Part shown: positions 11,896 through 22,621 of the stretch, in pieces
How positions within the stretch are numbered: the first letter of the stretch is position 1
Layout of the letters: each line of letters opens with the position of its first letter
NCBI GenBank assembly: GCA_029936515.1
Contig: JAPYSK010000012.1
Span: 1-33,992 of the forward strand
From: Candidatus Thioglobus sp.
GTDB lineage: Bacteria > Pseudomonadota > Gammaproteobacteria > PS1 > Pseudothioglobaceae
Direction: 5' to 3'
Length of the DNA stretch: 33,992 nt
The notes under the pieces: model-generated
Told to the model about the DNA's origin: nothing
What the model saw: only the letters and a program-made list of their open reading frames with translations
Database searches by the model: none
Made by a program: the position numbers and the translations under genes

Positions 11896-13143
11896 CTAAT
11901 TTATTTTGTTGATTTTAACAAGTTTGATACCTTGCTTATTAACTCGAACAATCTCAATTATTAGTGACTCAATTTTAAGAGAGACGTTGTGTTGAGGAAA
12001 GCTTTGAAGGTGCTCCAAAATTAGCCCATTGAGTGTCTTGGCATTATCAAACGGAAGTTTTACCTTGAGTGCTGAGTTAATCTCACGAATACTGATTCTA
12101 GGATCCACCAAATAGCTACCATCATCTTGTAGATTTATTTCATTTATACTTTCGCCTTGGCTGGAAGTAAATTGACCAACAATTTCTTCCAAAATATCAT
12201 CTAGAACAACCATTCCTTGTACTTCACCATACTCATCTACAACAATACCAAGTCTCCTTTTCTGATTTTTAAAGTGCTCAAGTTGATGAGATAAAGGGGT
12301 TCCTTCAGGTATGAAGTAAGGCTCACGAATCAGCTCTTTGATTGCAGAAATATCCATTTCATCTTTTGCATAGACGTTTACAACATCTCTCATATGAATG
12401 GTTCCAATAATATTGTTTTCTGAGCCATCAAATATAAGAAGCCGAGTATGTTGCACTCGTTTGAGTTGCTCAAATATTTCATCTTCATTATTAATATCTA
12501 CACTTACAAGCTCATGATGAGGAATCATAATATCCTCAACCTTTACTTTTTCAAGGTCAATAATATTAAGAAGCATTTTTCGATAATTTTTAGACAGCAT
12601 GGGCTTTGAATCTACTACAGCCATTCTCAGCTCTTCTGAATTCAAAATATCATTATTTATATTTTTTAATCCAAATAGTTTAAGGATGGATTTAGAAATG
12701 TATGATATTAAAAAAATTAATGGCCTAAAAACCTTAATTAATACCTCTAAAAACCATGAGGCAGGTAGAGCAATTTTTTCTGGATTTTTTGCAGCGTAAG
12801 TTTTTGGTGTTGTTTCAGCAAAAATTAAAATGATTACTGTTAACGTCAGTGAAGCAAGAATAACCGAACCTTCACCCCAAAGCTTAATTGCAAGAAGTGT
12901 TGCGATACTTGCAGCAAGTATGTTGACAAAGTTGTTACCTAGTAGGATTCCGCCAATCAAGTAATCAATATTTTTTAAGAGCTTTTCTACTCTTTTGGCT
13001 TGGTGATTATTTTTTGCGCTGAGTGATTTGAGGCGATATCGATTAATTGCCATCATCGATGTTTCGGATGCAGAAAAAAAAGCTGAAGCTAAAATTAGAA
13101 CGAAAAGTAAAACACTTAGCCAAAAAGTGGACAGTGATTCCAA
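11896..13143 (-). CDS. CNNM/CorC (HlyC) family CBS-domain membrane protein
   Basis: 415 aa; DUF21-like N-terminus ASAFFSASETSMMAINRYRL, CBS region (VEDIMIPHHELVSVD...GIVVDEYGEVQGMVVLDDILEEIVG), C-terminal transporter-associated domain. Confidence 0.92.
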   Translation of the reverse strand: MESLSTFWLSVLLFVLILASAFFSASETSMMAINRYRLKSLSAKNNHQAKRVEKLLKNIDYLIGGILLGNNFVNILAASIATLLAIKLWGEGSVILASLTLTVIILIFAETTPKTYAAKNPEKIALPASWFLEVLIKVFRPLIFLISYISKSILKLFGLKNINNDILNSEELRMAVVDSKPMLSKNYRKMLLNIIDLEKVKVEDIMIPHHELVSVDINNEDEIFEQLKRVQHTRLLIFDGSENNIIGTIHMRDVVNVYAKDEMDISAIKELIREPYFIPEGTPLSHQLEHFKNQKRRLGIVVDEYGEVQGMVVLDDILEEIVGQFTSSQGESINEINLQDDGSYLVDPRISIREINSALKVKLPFDNAKTLNGLILEHLQSFPQHNVSLKIESLIIEIVRVNKQGIKLVKINKIN

Positions 13144-13224
13144 TCAGTTACCTATAATAATTAATGAATTCTTATTTTAACCTTAAAGCAGTTAAAAAAC
13201 CTTAGAACAACTTATTTTGAAATA

Positions 13225-14505
<1,281 letters not shown>

Positions 14506-14584
14506 TTAAGAATTATTAAATTGGTAAAAAAAGAACCAAATTTTAAACTAGGGTTTTTTTACTTTGTGTCAAATTGTTTCAAAT

Positions 14585-15688
14585 TTATTCAAAGAAAGAT
14601 TTCATTTTACCAAAAAAAGAATTTGACTCTGGGTGATGTTTAGCTTCACAAGAGTCAGAAAAATCTTTTAGCAGCTTTTTTTGTTTTGAGTTTAAATGAA
14701 CAGGAGTTTCAACTTTTACTTGACATAGAAGATCACCTGAGCCACTATACCTCATAGCCGGCATACCCTTGCCACGAAGTCTAAAAAGCTTTGAAGTTTG
14801 AGTGCCGGAAGGCACGCTAATTTTAAGTTTTCCATCTAAGGTGGGAACTTCAATTGAGCCACCAAGAGCAGATGTTGCAAAATCAATTGGAACTTCACAA
14901 TACAAATCATTACCTTCGCGCTGAAAAATTGGATGATCTTTTATGTGAATTTGAACATAAAGATCGCCAAACGCTCCTCCACGCAAGCCGGCTTCACCTT
15001 CACCACTAAGTCGAATTCGATTTCCAGTGTCAACCCCAGCGGGGATTTTTACAGAAAGAGTTTTTTGTTTTCTTACAATTCCCTGACCTCGGCAAGTGCC
15101 ACATGGAGATTCAATTTTTTCCCCAGAGCCATTACACTGGTTGCAAGGTCTTTGGATGGCAAAGAAGCCTTGTTGCATAGTAGTTTGACCAGTACCATGA
15201 CAATTACTGCAAGTTTTTACAGATGTTCCTGGTTTTGCCCCACTTCCAGAGCAGGTGTCACAGGTATCATTTTTAGGCACTCTAATTTTAACTGTGTCAC
15301 TCTTTGCTGCCTGCCTTAAGTCAATCTCTAAATCATAGCGTAGATCGGGACCTCTATTATCTGGTTTGGCATTTCCACCACCAAAGATATCTCCAAATAT
15401 ATCTCCAAAACCGCCAGCTCCTCCAAAAGGATTACCTCCACCAAACCCGCCAGCGCCTTGCTCGACACCTGCATGCCCAAACTGGTCGTAAGCTGATCTT
15501 TTTTGAGGATTAGAAATTACATCATATGCCTTGCGAACTTCTTTAAATTTTTTCTCTGCACCAACCTTATCATCACCATTTCTATCAGGGTGATACTTCA
15601 TAGCAAGGCGCTTGTATGCCTTTTTTATTTTGGCTTCATCTGCGCCTTTATCAACGCCCAAAACTTCGTAGTAATCTCTTTGTGACAT
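14585..15688 (-). CDS. dnaJ: Chaperone DnaJ
   Basis: 367 aa; J-domain with HPD, G/F-rich region, four CxxCxGxG-type zinc-binding repeats. Confidence 0.97.
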   Translation of the reverse strand: MSQRDYYEVLGVDKGADEAKIKKAYKRLAMKYHPDRNGDDKVGAEKKFKEVRKAYDVISNPQKRSAYDQFGHAGVEQGAGGFGGGNPFGGAGGFGDIFGDIFGGGNAKPDNRGPDLRYDLEIDLRQAAKSDTVKIRVPKNDTCDTCSGSGAKPGTSVKTCSNCHGTGQTTMQQGFFAIQRPCNQCNGSGEKIESPCGTCRGQGIVRKQKTLSVKIPAGVDTGNRIRLSGEGEAGLRGGAFGDLYVQIHIKDHPIFQREGNDLYCEVPIDFATSALGGSIEVPTLDGKLKISVPSGTQTSKLFRLRGKGMPAMRYSGSGDLLCQVKVETPVHLNSKQKKLLKDFSDSCEAKHHPESNSFFGKMKSFFE

Positions 15689-15705
15689 ATATCCCTTATA
15701 CTATT

Positions 15706-15740
15706 AAACCTCCCATGAAGTTCATCAAGGGAGGTTTTTT
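15706..15740. terminator. Hairpin between dnaK and dnaJ (possible attenuator or intrinsic terminator)
   Basis: Perfect 9-bp arms AAACCTCCC (15706-15714) and GGGAGGTTT (15729-15737). A T6 run follows on the + strand. On the coding (-) strand only TTTAAT follows. Confidence 0.5.
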
Positions 15741-15762
15741 ATAACATCTTATACAGTTTTAC

Positions 15763-17670
15763 TTACTTTTCTTCTTTAACTTCTTCGAAGTCTGCATCTA
15801 CAACATCATCATTTGCTTGAGCGTTATCATCTTTTGGGTCTTCAGCACTTGCTTTTTCTTGTGCTTTTTGCACTAGAACTTGTGCTTTTTCACTCAGGTT
15901 CTGAACTTTAGCATCGATTGCTTCTTTATCATCTCCTTTGATACTTTCTTCAAGTTCATTTACAGCAGCCTCAATAGCTGATTTTTCATCATCAGAGACT
16001 TCATCTTTTAGTTCTTCAAGAGTTTGTCTTGTTGAGTGAACTAGAGAATCAGCCATGTTACGAGAAGTTACAAGCTCTTGAAATTTCTTATCTTCTTCGG
16101 CATGCGCTTCAGCATCTTTGATCATTTTGTCAACTTCTTCATCTGAAAGACCGCTTGAAGATTTGATTGTGATTGACTGTTCTTTACCAGTGTTTTTATC
16201 TTTTGCAGAAACATGTAGAATACCATCTGAATCAAGATCAAGAGTAACTTCAATCTGAGGTTGTCCTTTTGGTGCAGGAGCAATGCCTTCTAAATTGAAC
16301 TGACCAAGTGATTTATTTGCACTTGCAACTTCACGTTCACCCTGAAGTACTTGAACTGTTACCGCTGACTGGTTATCTGCTGCAGTTGAAAAAACCTGAG
16401 ACTGATTAGTTGGGATAGTTGTATTTTTCTCAATTAATTTAGTCATTACTCCCCCCATAGTTTCAATACCAAGAGAGAGTGGAGTTACATCAAGCAGTAA
16501 AACATCTTTAACGTCACCACCTAGTACTCCAGCTTGAATAGCAGCACCCATAGCAACCGCCTCATCTGGATTTAGGTCCTTCTTAGGCTCTTTACCAAAA
16601 AAGTCTTGAACCATTTTTTGTACTTTAGGCATTCTAGTTTGTCCACCAACCAGAATTACTTCATCAACATCACCACTTGATAACCCTGCATCTTTAAGAG
16701 CAGTTTTGCACGGTTCTATTGATCTCTTTAATAAGTCGTCAACAAGAGACTCTAGCTTTGCTCTAGTAATTTTAATATTAAGATGCTTTGGACCAGAGGC
16801 ATCTGCAGTGATATATGGTAAGCTAACTTCAGTCTGTTCTGATGAAGACAACTCAATCTTAGCTTTTTCTGCTGCTTCTTTTAATCGCTGTAAAGCCATC
16901 GCATCTTTAGTAAGATCAAATCCCTGTTCCTTTTTGAATTCTTCAACTAAATGATTAATTATGCGTTGATCAAAATCTTCACCACCAAGGAATGTATCTC
17001 CATTTGTAGAAAGAACTTCAAAGTGCTTTTCACCATCAATATCTTCCATCTCAATGATAGATACGTCAAATGTACCGCCACCTAGGTCATATACTGCAAC
17101 TTTTTTGTCACCCATTGCCTTATCAACACCGTAAGCTAATGCAGCGGCTGTTGGCTCATTGATAATTCTTTTTACATCTAGGCCAGCAATTTTTCCAGCA
17201 TCCTTAGTAGCCTGACGCTGAGAGTCATTAAAGTATGCAGGAACTGTAATAACTGCTTCTGTAACTTCAGTTCCTAAATAATCTTCTGCAGTCTGCTTCA
17301 TCTTTTGAATTACTCTTGCAGATATTTCAGGTGCAGCCATTTTTTTACCTTTGACTTCAACCCAGGCATCACCATTTTTAGCTTTGATAATTTTGTAAGG
17401 GACTAGGTCGATATCTTTTTGAACTGCATCTTCTTCAAAGCGACGACCTATTAATCTCTTAATAGCATAGAGAGTATTTTCAGGGTTTGTTACAGCCTGT
17501 CTTTTAGCGGGTTGGCCTACTAAAATTTCGTCAGAATCTTTTGGGTATGCAATAATCGAAGGGGTTGTACGATTACCTTCTGAGTTTTCAATAATCTTAG
17601 CGACACCTCCATCCATAACCGCAACACATGAATTTGTAGTTCCTAAGTCAATTCCAATAATTTTTGCCAT
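15763..17670 (-). CDS. dnaK: Chaperone DnaK (Hsp70)
   Basis: 635 aa; [52 protein letters not shown], acidic C-terminus. Confidence 0.98.
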   Translation of the reverse strand: MAKIIGIDLGTTNSCVAVMDGGVAKIIENSEGNRTTPSIIAYPKDSDEILVGQPAKRQAVTNPENTLYAIKRLIGRRFEEDAVQKDIDLVPYKIIKAKNGDAWVEVKGKKMAAPEISARVIQKMKQTAEDYLGTEVTEAVITVPAYFNDSQRQATKDAGKIAGLDVKRIINEPTAAALAYGVDKAMGDKKVAVYDLGGGTFDVSIIEMEDIDGEKHFEVLSTNGDTFLGGEDFDQRIINHLVEEFKKEQGFDLTKDAMALQRLKEAAEKAKIELSSSEQTEVSLPYITADASGPKHLNIKITRAKLESLVDDLLKRSIEPCKTALKDAGLSSGDVDEVILVGGQTRMPKVQKMVQDFFGKEPKKDLNPDEAVAMGAAIQAGVLGGDVKDVLLLDVTPLSLGIETMGGVMTKLIEKNTTIPTNQSQVFSTAADNQSAVTVQVLQGEREVASANKSLGQFNLEGIAPAPKGQPQIEVTLDLDSDGILHVSAKDKNTGKEQSITIKSSSGLSDEEVDKMIKDAEAHAEEDKKFQELVTSRNMADSLVHSTRQTLEELKDEVSDDEKSAIEAAVNELEESIKGDDKEAIDAKVQNLSEKAQVLVQKAQEKASAEDPKDDNAQANDDVVDADFEEVKEEK

Positions 17671-17704
17671 TAAATTTACTCCTTGTAATTTTTATATAAA
17701 CCCT

Positions 17705-17733
17705 ATTTAGGGATATAAAATCTTTTTTCAAGG
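17705..17733 (-). promoter_or_regulatory. Putative sigma32-type heat-shock promoter for dnaK
   Basis: On the - strand: CCTTGAA (17733-17727), 14-nt spacer, CCCTAAAT (17712-17705), compared with the sigma32 consensus CTTGAA / CCCCATnT. About 35 nt upstream of the dnaK ATG. Confidence 0.5.
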
Positions 17734-17744
17734 TATTAATGCAA

Positions 17745-18227
17745 TTATTTTGCTGAAGAGTGAAGTAGTATTGTTTTGACAGATTCAGGCACAAACTGGC
17801 TTATATCACCACCAAGGAACAAAATTTCTCTTACTAAGGATGAAGAAATATTGGCAAATTCTTCAGATGGAGTCATAAAGAGAGTTTCAATTGCTGGGTT
17901 GAGTCGCTTATTCATTCCGCTTAGTTGGAACTCATAATCAAAGTCTGAAACCGCTCTTAATCCTCTGATAATGATTTGAGCATTATGTTCTCTTGCAAAG
18001 TCAACTAATAATGAATCAAAACTCAATACACGAGTATTGGTTAAAGGTTCTATTGCAGTTTCAACTGCCTTAACTCTTTGATCGATTGATAAAAAGCTAT
18101 CTTTGTTAGCATTTTGAGCAATCGCAATAATAACCTTGTCAAACAGTTTGCAGGCCCGATGTACTAAATCTACATGGCCATTAGTTATAGGATCAAAAGA
18201 GCCAGGGTATATTGCAATTGTTTTCAT
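17745..18227 (-). CDS. coaD: Phosphopantetheine adenylyltransferase
   Basis: MKTIAIYPGSFDPITNGHVDLVHRA, IIIRGLRAVSDFDYEFQ, ISSSLVREI. Start taken at the internal ATG (18227), which overlaps the rsmD stop as ATGA. Confidence 0.96.
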   Translation of the reverse strand: MKTIAIYPGSFDPITNGHVDLVHRACKLFDKVIIAIAQNANKDSFLSIDQRVKAVETAIEPLTNTRVLSFDSLLVDFAREHNAQIIIRGLRAVSDFDYEFQLSGMNKRLNPAIETLFMTPSEEFANISSSLVREILFLGGDISQFVPESVKTILLHSSAK

Positions 18228-18805
18228 AGTGCCTCTAAGCTTATCAGACAATAGTTAACATTGCCGGATTTTTTCTGTTTGTTAATTTTACATTGATAGC
18301 TGATATGTTCATTTAATATTTCATCTGTTAATGCATATTCAGATTCGATATAAAGTTGACTACGTGTATCAATGTAGTTTTTTTTTGAGAGTAGCTTTAG
18401 AGCTTGAGGTAGTAAATTTTTTTCAAATGGCGGATCTAAAAATACTAAGTCAAACGGATTCTTATTTTGCATTTCAAGAAAAATAAGTGAGTCTTGATTA
18501 ATAATTTTATATTGACTACTATTTAATATTTTGAAGTTTGATTCAAGCTTATCAGATACTTTTTTGCTTTTTTCAATTAAATAGACTTCTTTAGCGCCCC
18601 TAGATATGGCTTCAAGGCATAGTGCACCGCTACCTGCAAAAGGATCAAGAATTGTTTTATTAGCAATTTCAAATTGCAACCAATTAAAAAGTGTTTCTCT
18701 TATTTTTCCAGATGTAGGGCGCAAACCATCTTCATCAGGAAAGCTAAACTTTCTTCCCTTGAGATTACCTGAAAAAATTTTAAAAGTATTATTGATAAGC
18801 TTTAT
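18224..18805 (-). CDS. rsmD: 16S rRNA (guanine966-N2)-methyltransferase RsmD; start codon uncertain
   Basis: LRPTSGKIRETLFNWL, ILDPFAGSGALCLEAISRGA, FDLVFLDPPF. Homologous frame continues upstream of the listed TTG start (18724) as ...NNTFKIFSGNLKGRKFSFPDEDGLRPT to about 18805, with no ATG/GTG. Confidence 0.88.
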   Translation of the reverse strand: MKLINNTFKIFSGNLKGRKFSFPDEDGLRPTSGKIRETLFNWLQFEIANKTILDPFAGSGALCLEAISRGAKEVYLIEKSKKVSDKLESNFKILNSSQYKIINQDSLIFLEMQNKNPFDLVFLDPPFEKNLLPQALKLLSKKNYIDTRSQLYIESEYALTDEILNEHISYQCKINKQKKSGNVNYCLISLEAL

Positions 18806-18841
18806 TTGGTTTTAATAAAAAAATAACTATAAGTTTAAGGT

Positions 18842-19867
18842 TCATTGTTGCATTTTAAGAATTTTTGATCTCCATCCCTTTTTTAAGGGAGACTCTGAAT
18901 CGCCTTTTATAAATTTTACTAATAACTTACCGCTACATATAAGTTCTGGTGGAAGATTGTACTTGAGAGCTAATTCATTAATAAGATTTTGTAATTCATT
19001 TTTTTTCAATTTTTCATCGTTGCTTAAAGGTTTTTGAGGATGAAATGCTCTTAAAAAAGTGGTATTTTTGGAGTTTTGCGCAGTGAATTTATCAAATAAT
19101 TTTTTTGAGCTTTCAGAAAGATTGTTTTTCCCGCAAGCGTAATCTAGCAATTTTTCATCAGACATGATCCATTTACGTGGTTTATTTTCTTTTTGAGCGA
19201 TACTTTCACGCCAGTAAACTAGTTTAATTGCTTGCTTTTGAGATCTACTGTCAATCTTTGAAAGTCCTTTGATTTTTTTACAAATTTGCTCAATATTTGG
19301 CTCATAAAGTTTTTGGTCTAATAGAAGACTTGTTTCTTCATCTAGCCATTGTGCCTTGTTTTCAAAATCAAGTTTATCTTTAAGAATTCTGTAATTAGGT
19401 AGTAAATATCTAACATCATCTAGAGCATATTCTAAAACATCCTTTGGAAGAGGTCTTGATGTCCAGTCAAATCTAGTGTGTTTTTTTTCTAAATAGATAT
19501 TTTGTAATTCATGTGTTAGAGATTGATATGAAACTTGTAATGGAAAACTTAATAATGAAGCGGCAATCTGGGTATCAAAAATCGAAAATGGAATGCGATT
19601 AGATAAAATAAAAAGAGCTTCAATATCTTGTCTTGCAGAGTGAACGACCCATTTAGTATCAATGTTGTAGAGTTTTTCAAATAGTGGTTTTAAATCTTTA
19701 ATTGCAAGAATATCGATACATTCTATAAAGTTATTTGTTGCAATTTGAACCAAACAAAGTTCAGGATAGTATGTATTAATTCTCTTAAACTCTGTGTCAA
19801 TAGCTAATAGAGAGTCTCCACTAATGGCATTGAGAAAGTTTTGAAGTTGTTGCTGGGTATTGATCAA
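18842..19867 (-). CDS. rnd: Ribonuclease D
   Basis: 341 aa; LLAIDTEFKRINTYYPELCLVQIAT, WVVHSARQDIEAL, DWTSRPLPKDVLEYALDDVRYLLPNY; HRDC-like C-terminus. Confidence 0.94.
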   Translation of the reverse strand: MINTQQQLQNFLNAISGDSLLAIDTEFKRINTYYPELCLVQIATNNFIECIDILAIKDLKPLFEKLYNIDTKWVVHSARQDIEALFILSNRIPFSIFDTQIAASLLSFPLQVSYQSLTHELQNIYLEKKHTRFDWTSRPLPKDVLEYALDDVRYLLPNYRILKDKLDFENKAQWLDEETSLLLDQKLYEPNIEQICKKIKGLSKIDSRSQKQAIKLVYWRESIAQKENKPRKWIMSDEKLLDYACGKNNLSESSKKLFDKFTAQNSKNTTFLRAFHPQKPLSNDEKLKKNELQNLINELALKYNLPPELICSGKLLVKFIKGDSESPLKKGWRSKILKMQQ

Positions 19868-19970
19868 AGCATTAAGTCAAGTGTATTGTTGTATTTTATC
19901 AACAACTCATGCTGGCAATAATTCATTTATGAGATAATCAAATCACTTTAATATATTATCAACACAGTTT

Positions 19971-22049
19971 ATGTTGTTAAACCAGGCTTTTTCTCTCAAG
20001 GAAACACCTCGTGCTCTTTTTTGGATTGGTATTTTTCTAATTTCATTTCTTGGTATGTTCTACCTTGGACTTAATTCTGAATTGATAAAGAAGTGGTATC
20101 TAGTTTTAGTTGGCTTTAATGTAATAATGAGTTTAGTTGCACTTTATTACATTGTCCTCTCAATGAAAAAGTTAAAACAAAATACTGAGGAGGGCGTTAT
20201 TGGGTCAAAATTTACGTGGTCCTTTATAAAAATTGTACCTGTTTTAGTTTTACTACCTGTGCTTTCATTTTATCTTTTTTCCTTTGGCTCAATTAGGGAT
20301 AACCTGCAAATTGCCGAAAGTCAATTTGATGAGTTTAATCTCAAGGTTGCCGGTGAAGTGGATGGGCTCTACCGAAGTACCAATGCTGTTGCGATTAAGT
20401 ATTATGAAGATAGAACACGTAACATAGGAAAGCTGGTAAGTTATTTTGATGCCCCTAGTGCATCAAATACCAAAATGCAAATAGTATTAAACTCGCTAGT
20501 TCAGGATGATTGGGCATGCGAATTAAAGCTTTATGATGCTTTAAAGAATCTTGTTGCACAAAGTAAAAGTGCTAATGTGTGTTTAGCAGATTATGGATAT
20601 ACTGCTTCAACTGATGAGTTTACTCTTACTGCTTACTATGCTTCTGATATAAGTATTAGTAACTTGACTAAGAAAATGACGCGTTTTAGGGATGCCGCTA
20701 AAGATGCAGAATTATCGCTTAACACATCAATTATTAAAACCCGATTTATGATTGATTTTTCTTCGACAATCTTATTAGCTGTCTTGAGTGCTTTATTGAT
20801 TGTTTTACGAATGATTGATCAGTTGATGAGGCCGATGCATAATTTGTCGATTGCAACTAGGGAAATTTCATCAGGTAATTATGACGTGCAGATTGAGCAA
20901 GATCCAAAGCATAAGGATATGCATGATTTAATTGGCCATTTCAATGAAATGAGCACTCGAATAAAAATGTCTAGAGAAGGTTTGGATACTCATAACCTTT
21001 ATTTAGAAACTATATTGAAATACTCTTTTGGCGTATTAGCTCTCAATAAAGATAAGAAAATACAACTTATAAACCCTGTTATCGGTAAGATTCTGCAAAT
21101 CGAAGACGAGTCAATTTATGTTGGACAGACATACGATGATATTATTAAAGAATATGACAACCTAAGTCCTCTTTTTTCATTTATTGAGGAAAAAGTTGAT
21201 CAAAATCTTTTAGAATGGAGTGGGGAAATAGAATTAACTTTAAAAGATAGGTACCGCCTTGTGTATTGTCAAGGCGCTGTACTTGATGTGGAGAATAAAA
21301 AACTAGGATATGTAATTATTATTAATGATATTTCAAAGCTTAATCGTGCTCAGAAGAAGGCAGCTTGGGGAGAGGTAGCGGTTAGAATGGCTCATGAAAT
21401 AAAAAATCCTTTAACTCCCATTTTATTATCTGCACAGAGACTTCGTAACTTATTTTTAGAAAAGTTAGAATCTAAAGACTCAGAAATCATTAATAAAACA
21501 ACACAAACTATCATTGACCAGGTTGCCTCAATGGACTCGATGGTAAGTGCATTTTCAGATTTTGCTAATGCGCCTGAAATAACAAAGGTTTCTTCTTCAT
21601 TAAATGCATTAATTAATAAAGCTACTTCTCTTTTTGATAATCAAGAAGACCTAAGGATTAATCTTGATCTGAGTGGCGACTTGCCAAAATTACAACTTGA
21701 TAAAGACGCAATTTCACGTGTATTAATCAATTTAATTAAAAATTCAATTGAAGCTAAAAAGAATAAAACTACATTAAATATACTAATTAAATCAAGACTT
21801 AAGAGTAAAGATGGAGTAGTACGTTTAACAATTATTGATGATGGAAATGGCTTCCCAAAAGATATTATTGACCAAGTATTTGAGCCATATGTTACTACTA
21901 AGAAAAAAAGTGGCGGACTTGGACTGGCAATTGTTCAAAATATTATTGAGCAGCATGGAGGTCAAATATTTGCAAGTAATGTTAAACCTCATGGTGCAAG
22001 AATAACTGTTGAATTCAGTATAATTAAAGCTCATAAGGGGATGAAATGA
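19971..22049 (+). CDS. ntrY: NtrY-like membrane sensor histidine kinase
   Basis: 692 aa; N-terminal TM segments, HAMP-like region, PAS-like region, VAVRMAHEIKNPLTPILLSAQRLRN H-box, HATPase (NLIKNSIEAKK, DDGNGFP, KKSGGLGLAIVQNIIEQHGG). Confidence 0.9.
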   Translation: MLLNQAFSLKETPRALFWIGIFLISFLGMFYLGLNSELIKKWYLVLVGFNVIMSLVALYYIVLSMKKLKQNTEEGVIGSKFTWSFIKIVPVLVLLPVLSFYLFSFGSIRDNLQIAESQFDEFNLKVAGEVDGLYRSTNAVAIKYYEDRTRNIGKLVSYFDAPSASNTKMQIVLNSLVQDDWACELKLYDALKNLVAQSKSANVCLADYGYTASTDEFTLTAYYASDISISNLTKKMTRFRDAAKDAELSLNTSIIKTRFMIDFSSTILLAVLSALLIVLRMIDQLMRPMHNLSIATREISSGNYDVQIEQDPKHKDMHDLIGHFNEMSTRIKMSREGLDTHNLYLETILKYSFGVLALNKDKKIQLINPVIGKILQIEDESIYVGQTYDDIIKEYDNLSPLFSFIEEKVDQNLLEWSGEIELTLKDRYRLVYCQGAVLDVENKKLGYVIIINDISKLNRAQKKAAWGEVAVRMAHEIKNPLTPILLSAQRLRNLFLEKLESKDSEIINKTTQTIIDQVASMDSMVSAFSDFANAPEITKVSSSLNALINKATSLFDNQEDLRINLDLSGDLPKLQLDKDAISRVLINLIKNSIEAKKNKTTLNILIKSRLKSKDGVVRLTIIDDGNGFPKDIIDQVFEPYVTTKKKSGGLGLAIVQNIIEQHGGQIFASNVKPHGARITVEFSIIKAHKGMK

Positions 22050-22621
22050 ACGAAGAATCTACATTTGGCAAAATACTAATTATTGATGATGAGAAAGATA
22101 ATACTGAAATCATCAAAGATATATTAGAAGACGTTAACTATACGACGGTACTTGCAAGAAGTGCGATTGAAGCAAAAGCTATTGTTGCAGCAAATTCCTT
22201 TGATTTAATTTTATTGGATGTTTGGATGCCTGGTCAAGATGGTATTTCGCTCTTATCAGAGTGGTATTCTGAGGGATTTTCTACGCCCATAGTAATGATG
22301 TCAGGGCATGCAGAGCCAAGTGATATAGTTAAGGCAATGAAACTAGGTGCTATTGATTTTTTAAAGAAACCTCTGCATGATTTTTTACCAATATTGAGAA
22401 ATATAATGACCCGCTCATTACCAGAAAAATCAACTCAACAGGTTAGCGGTATTGATTACTCTTTAAAACTTAAAGAAGCTCGAAATATTTTTGAAAGTCA
22501 ATATTTACTCCATCACCTCGAAGTAAACGATAATAATATCGCAATTGTTGCTGAAATTGCCGGGCTAGAAAGGACTACGTTATATAGAAAACTTAAAGAT
22601 TTAGGGATCGACAAGAAATGA
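22046..22621 (+). CDS. NtrX-like response regulator: receiver domain plus Fis-type HTH, no AAA+ domain
   Basis: 191 aa; REC (ILIIDDEKDN, LILLDVWMPGQDG, FLKKP) joined directly to an NtrX-type C-terminus (EARNIFESQYLLHHL...NIAIVAEIAGLERTTLYRKLKDLGI). ATGA overlaps with ntrY and trkA. Confidence 0.9.
   Translation: MNEESTFGKILIIDDEKDNTEIIKDILEDVNYTTVLARSAIEAKAIVAANSFDLILLDVWMPGQDGISLLSEWYSEGFSTPIVMMSGHAEPSDIVKAMKLGAIDFLKKPLHDFLPILRNIMTRSLPEKSTQQVSGIDYSLKLKEARNIFESQYLLHHLEVNDNNIAIVAEIAGLERTTLYRKLKDLGIDKK

Noticed and set aside
14933-15319. 128-aa + strand ORF
   Set aside because: Antisense to dnaJ with no recognisable motif; explained by codon bias of the real gene on the - strand.
15361-15450. 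Low-complexity repetitive segment
   Set aside because: Encodes the normal Gly/Phe-rich linker of DnaJ.
19868-19970. TTGTTG-TATTTTAT-CAACAA inverted repeat between rnd and ntrY
   Set aside because: Only a 6-bp AT-rich stem in a divergent promoter gap; could occur by chance in this composition.
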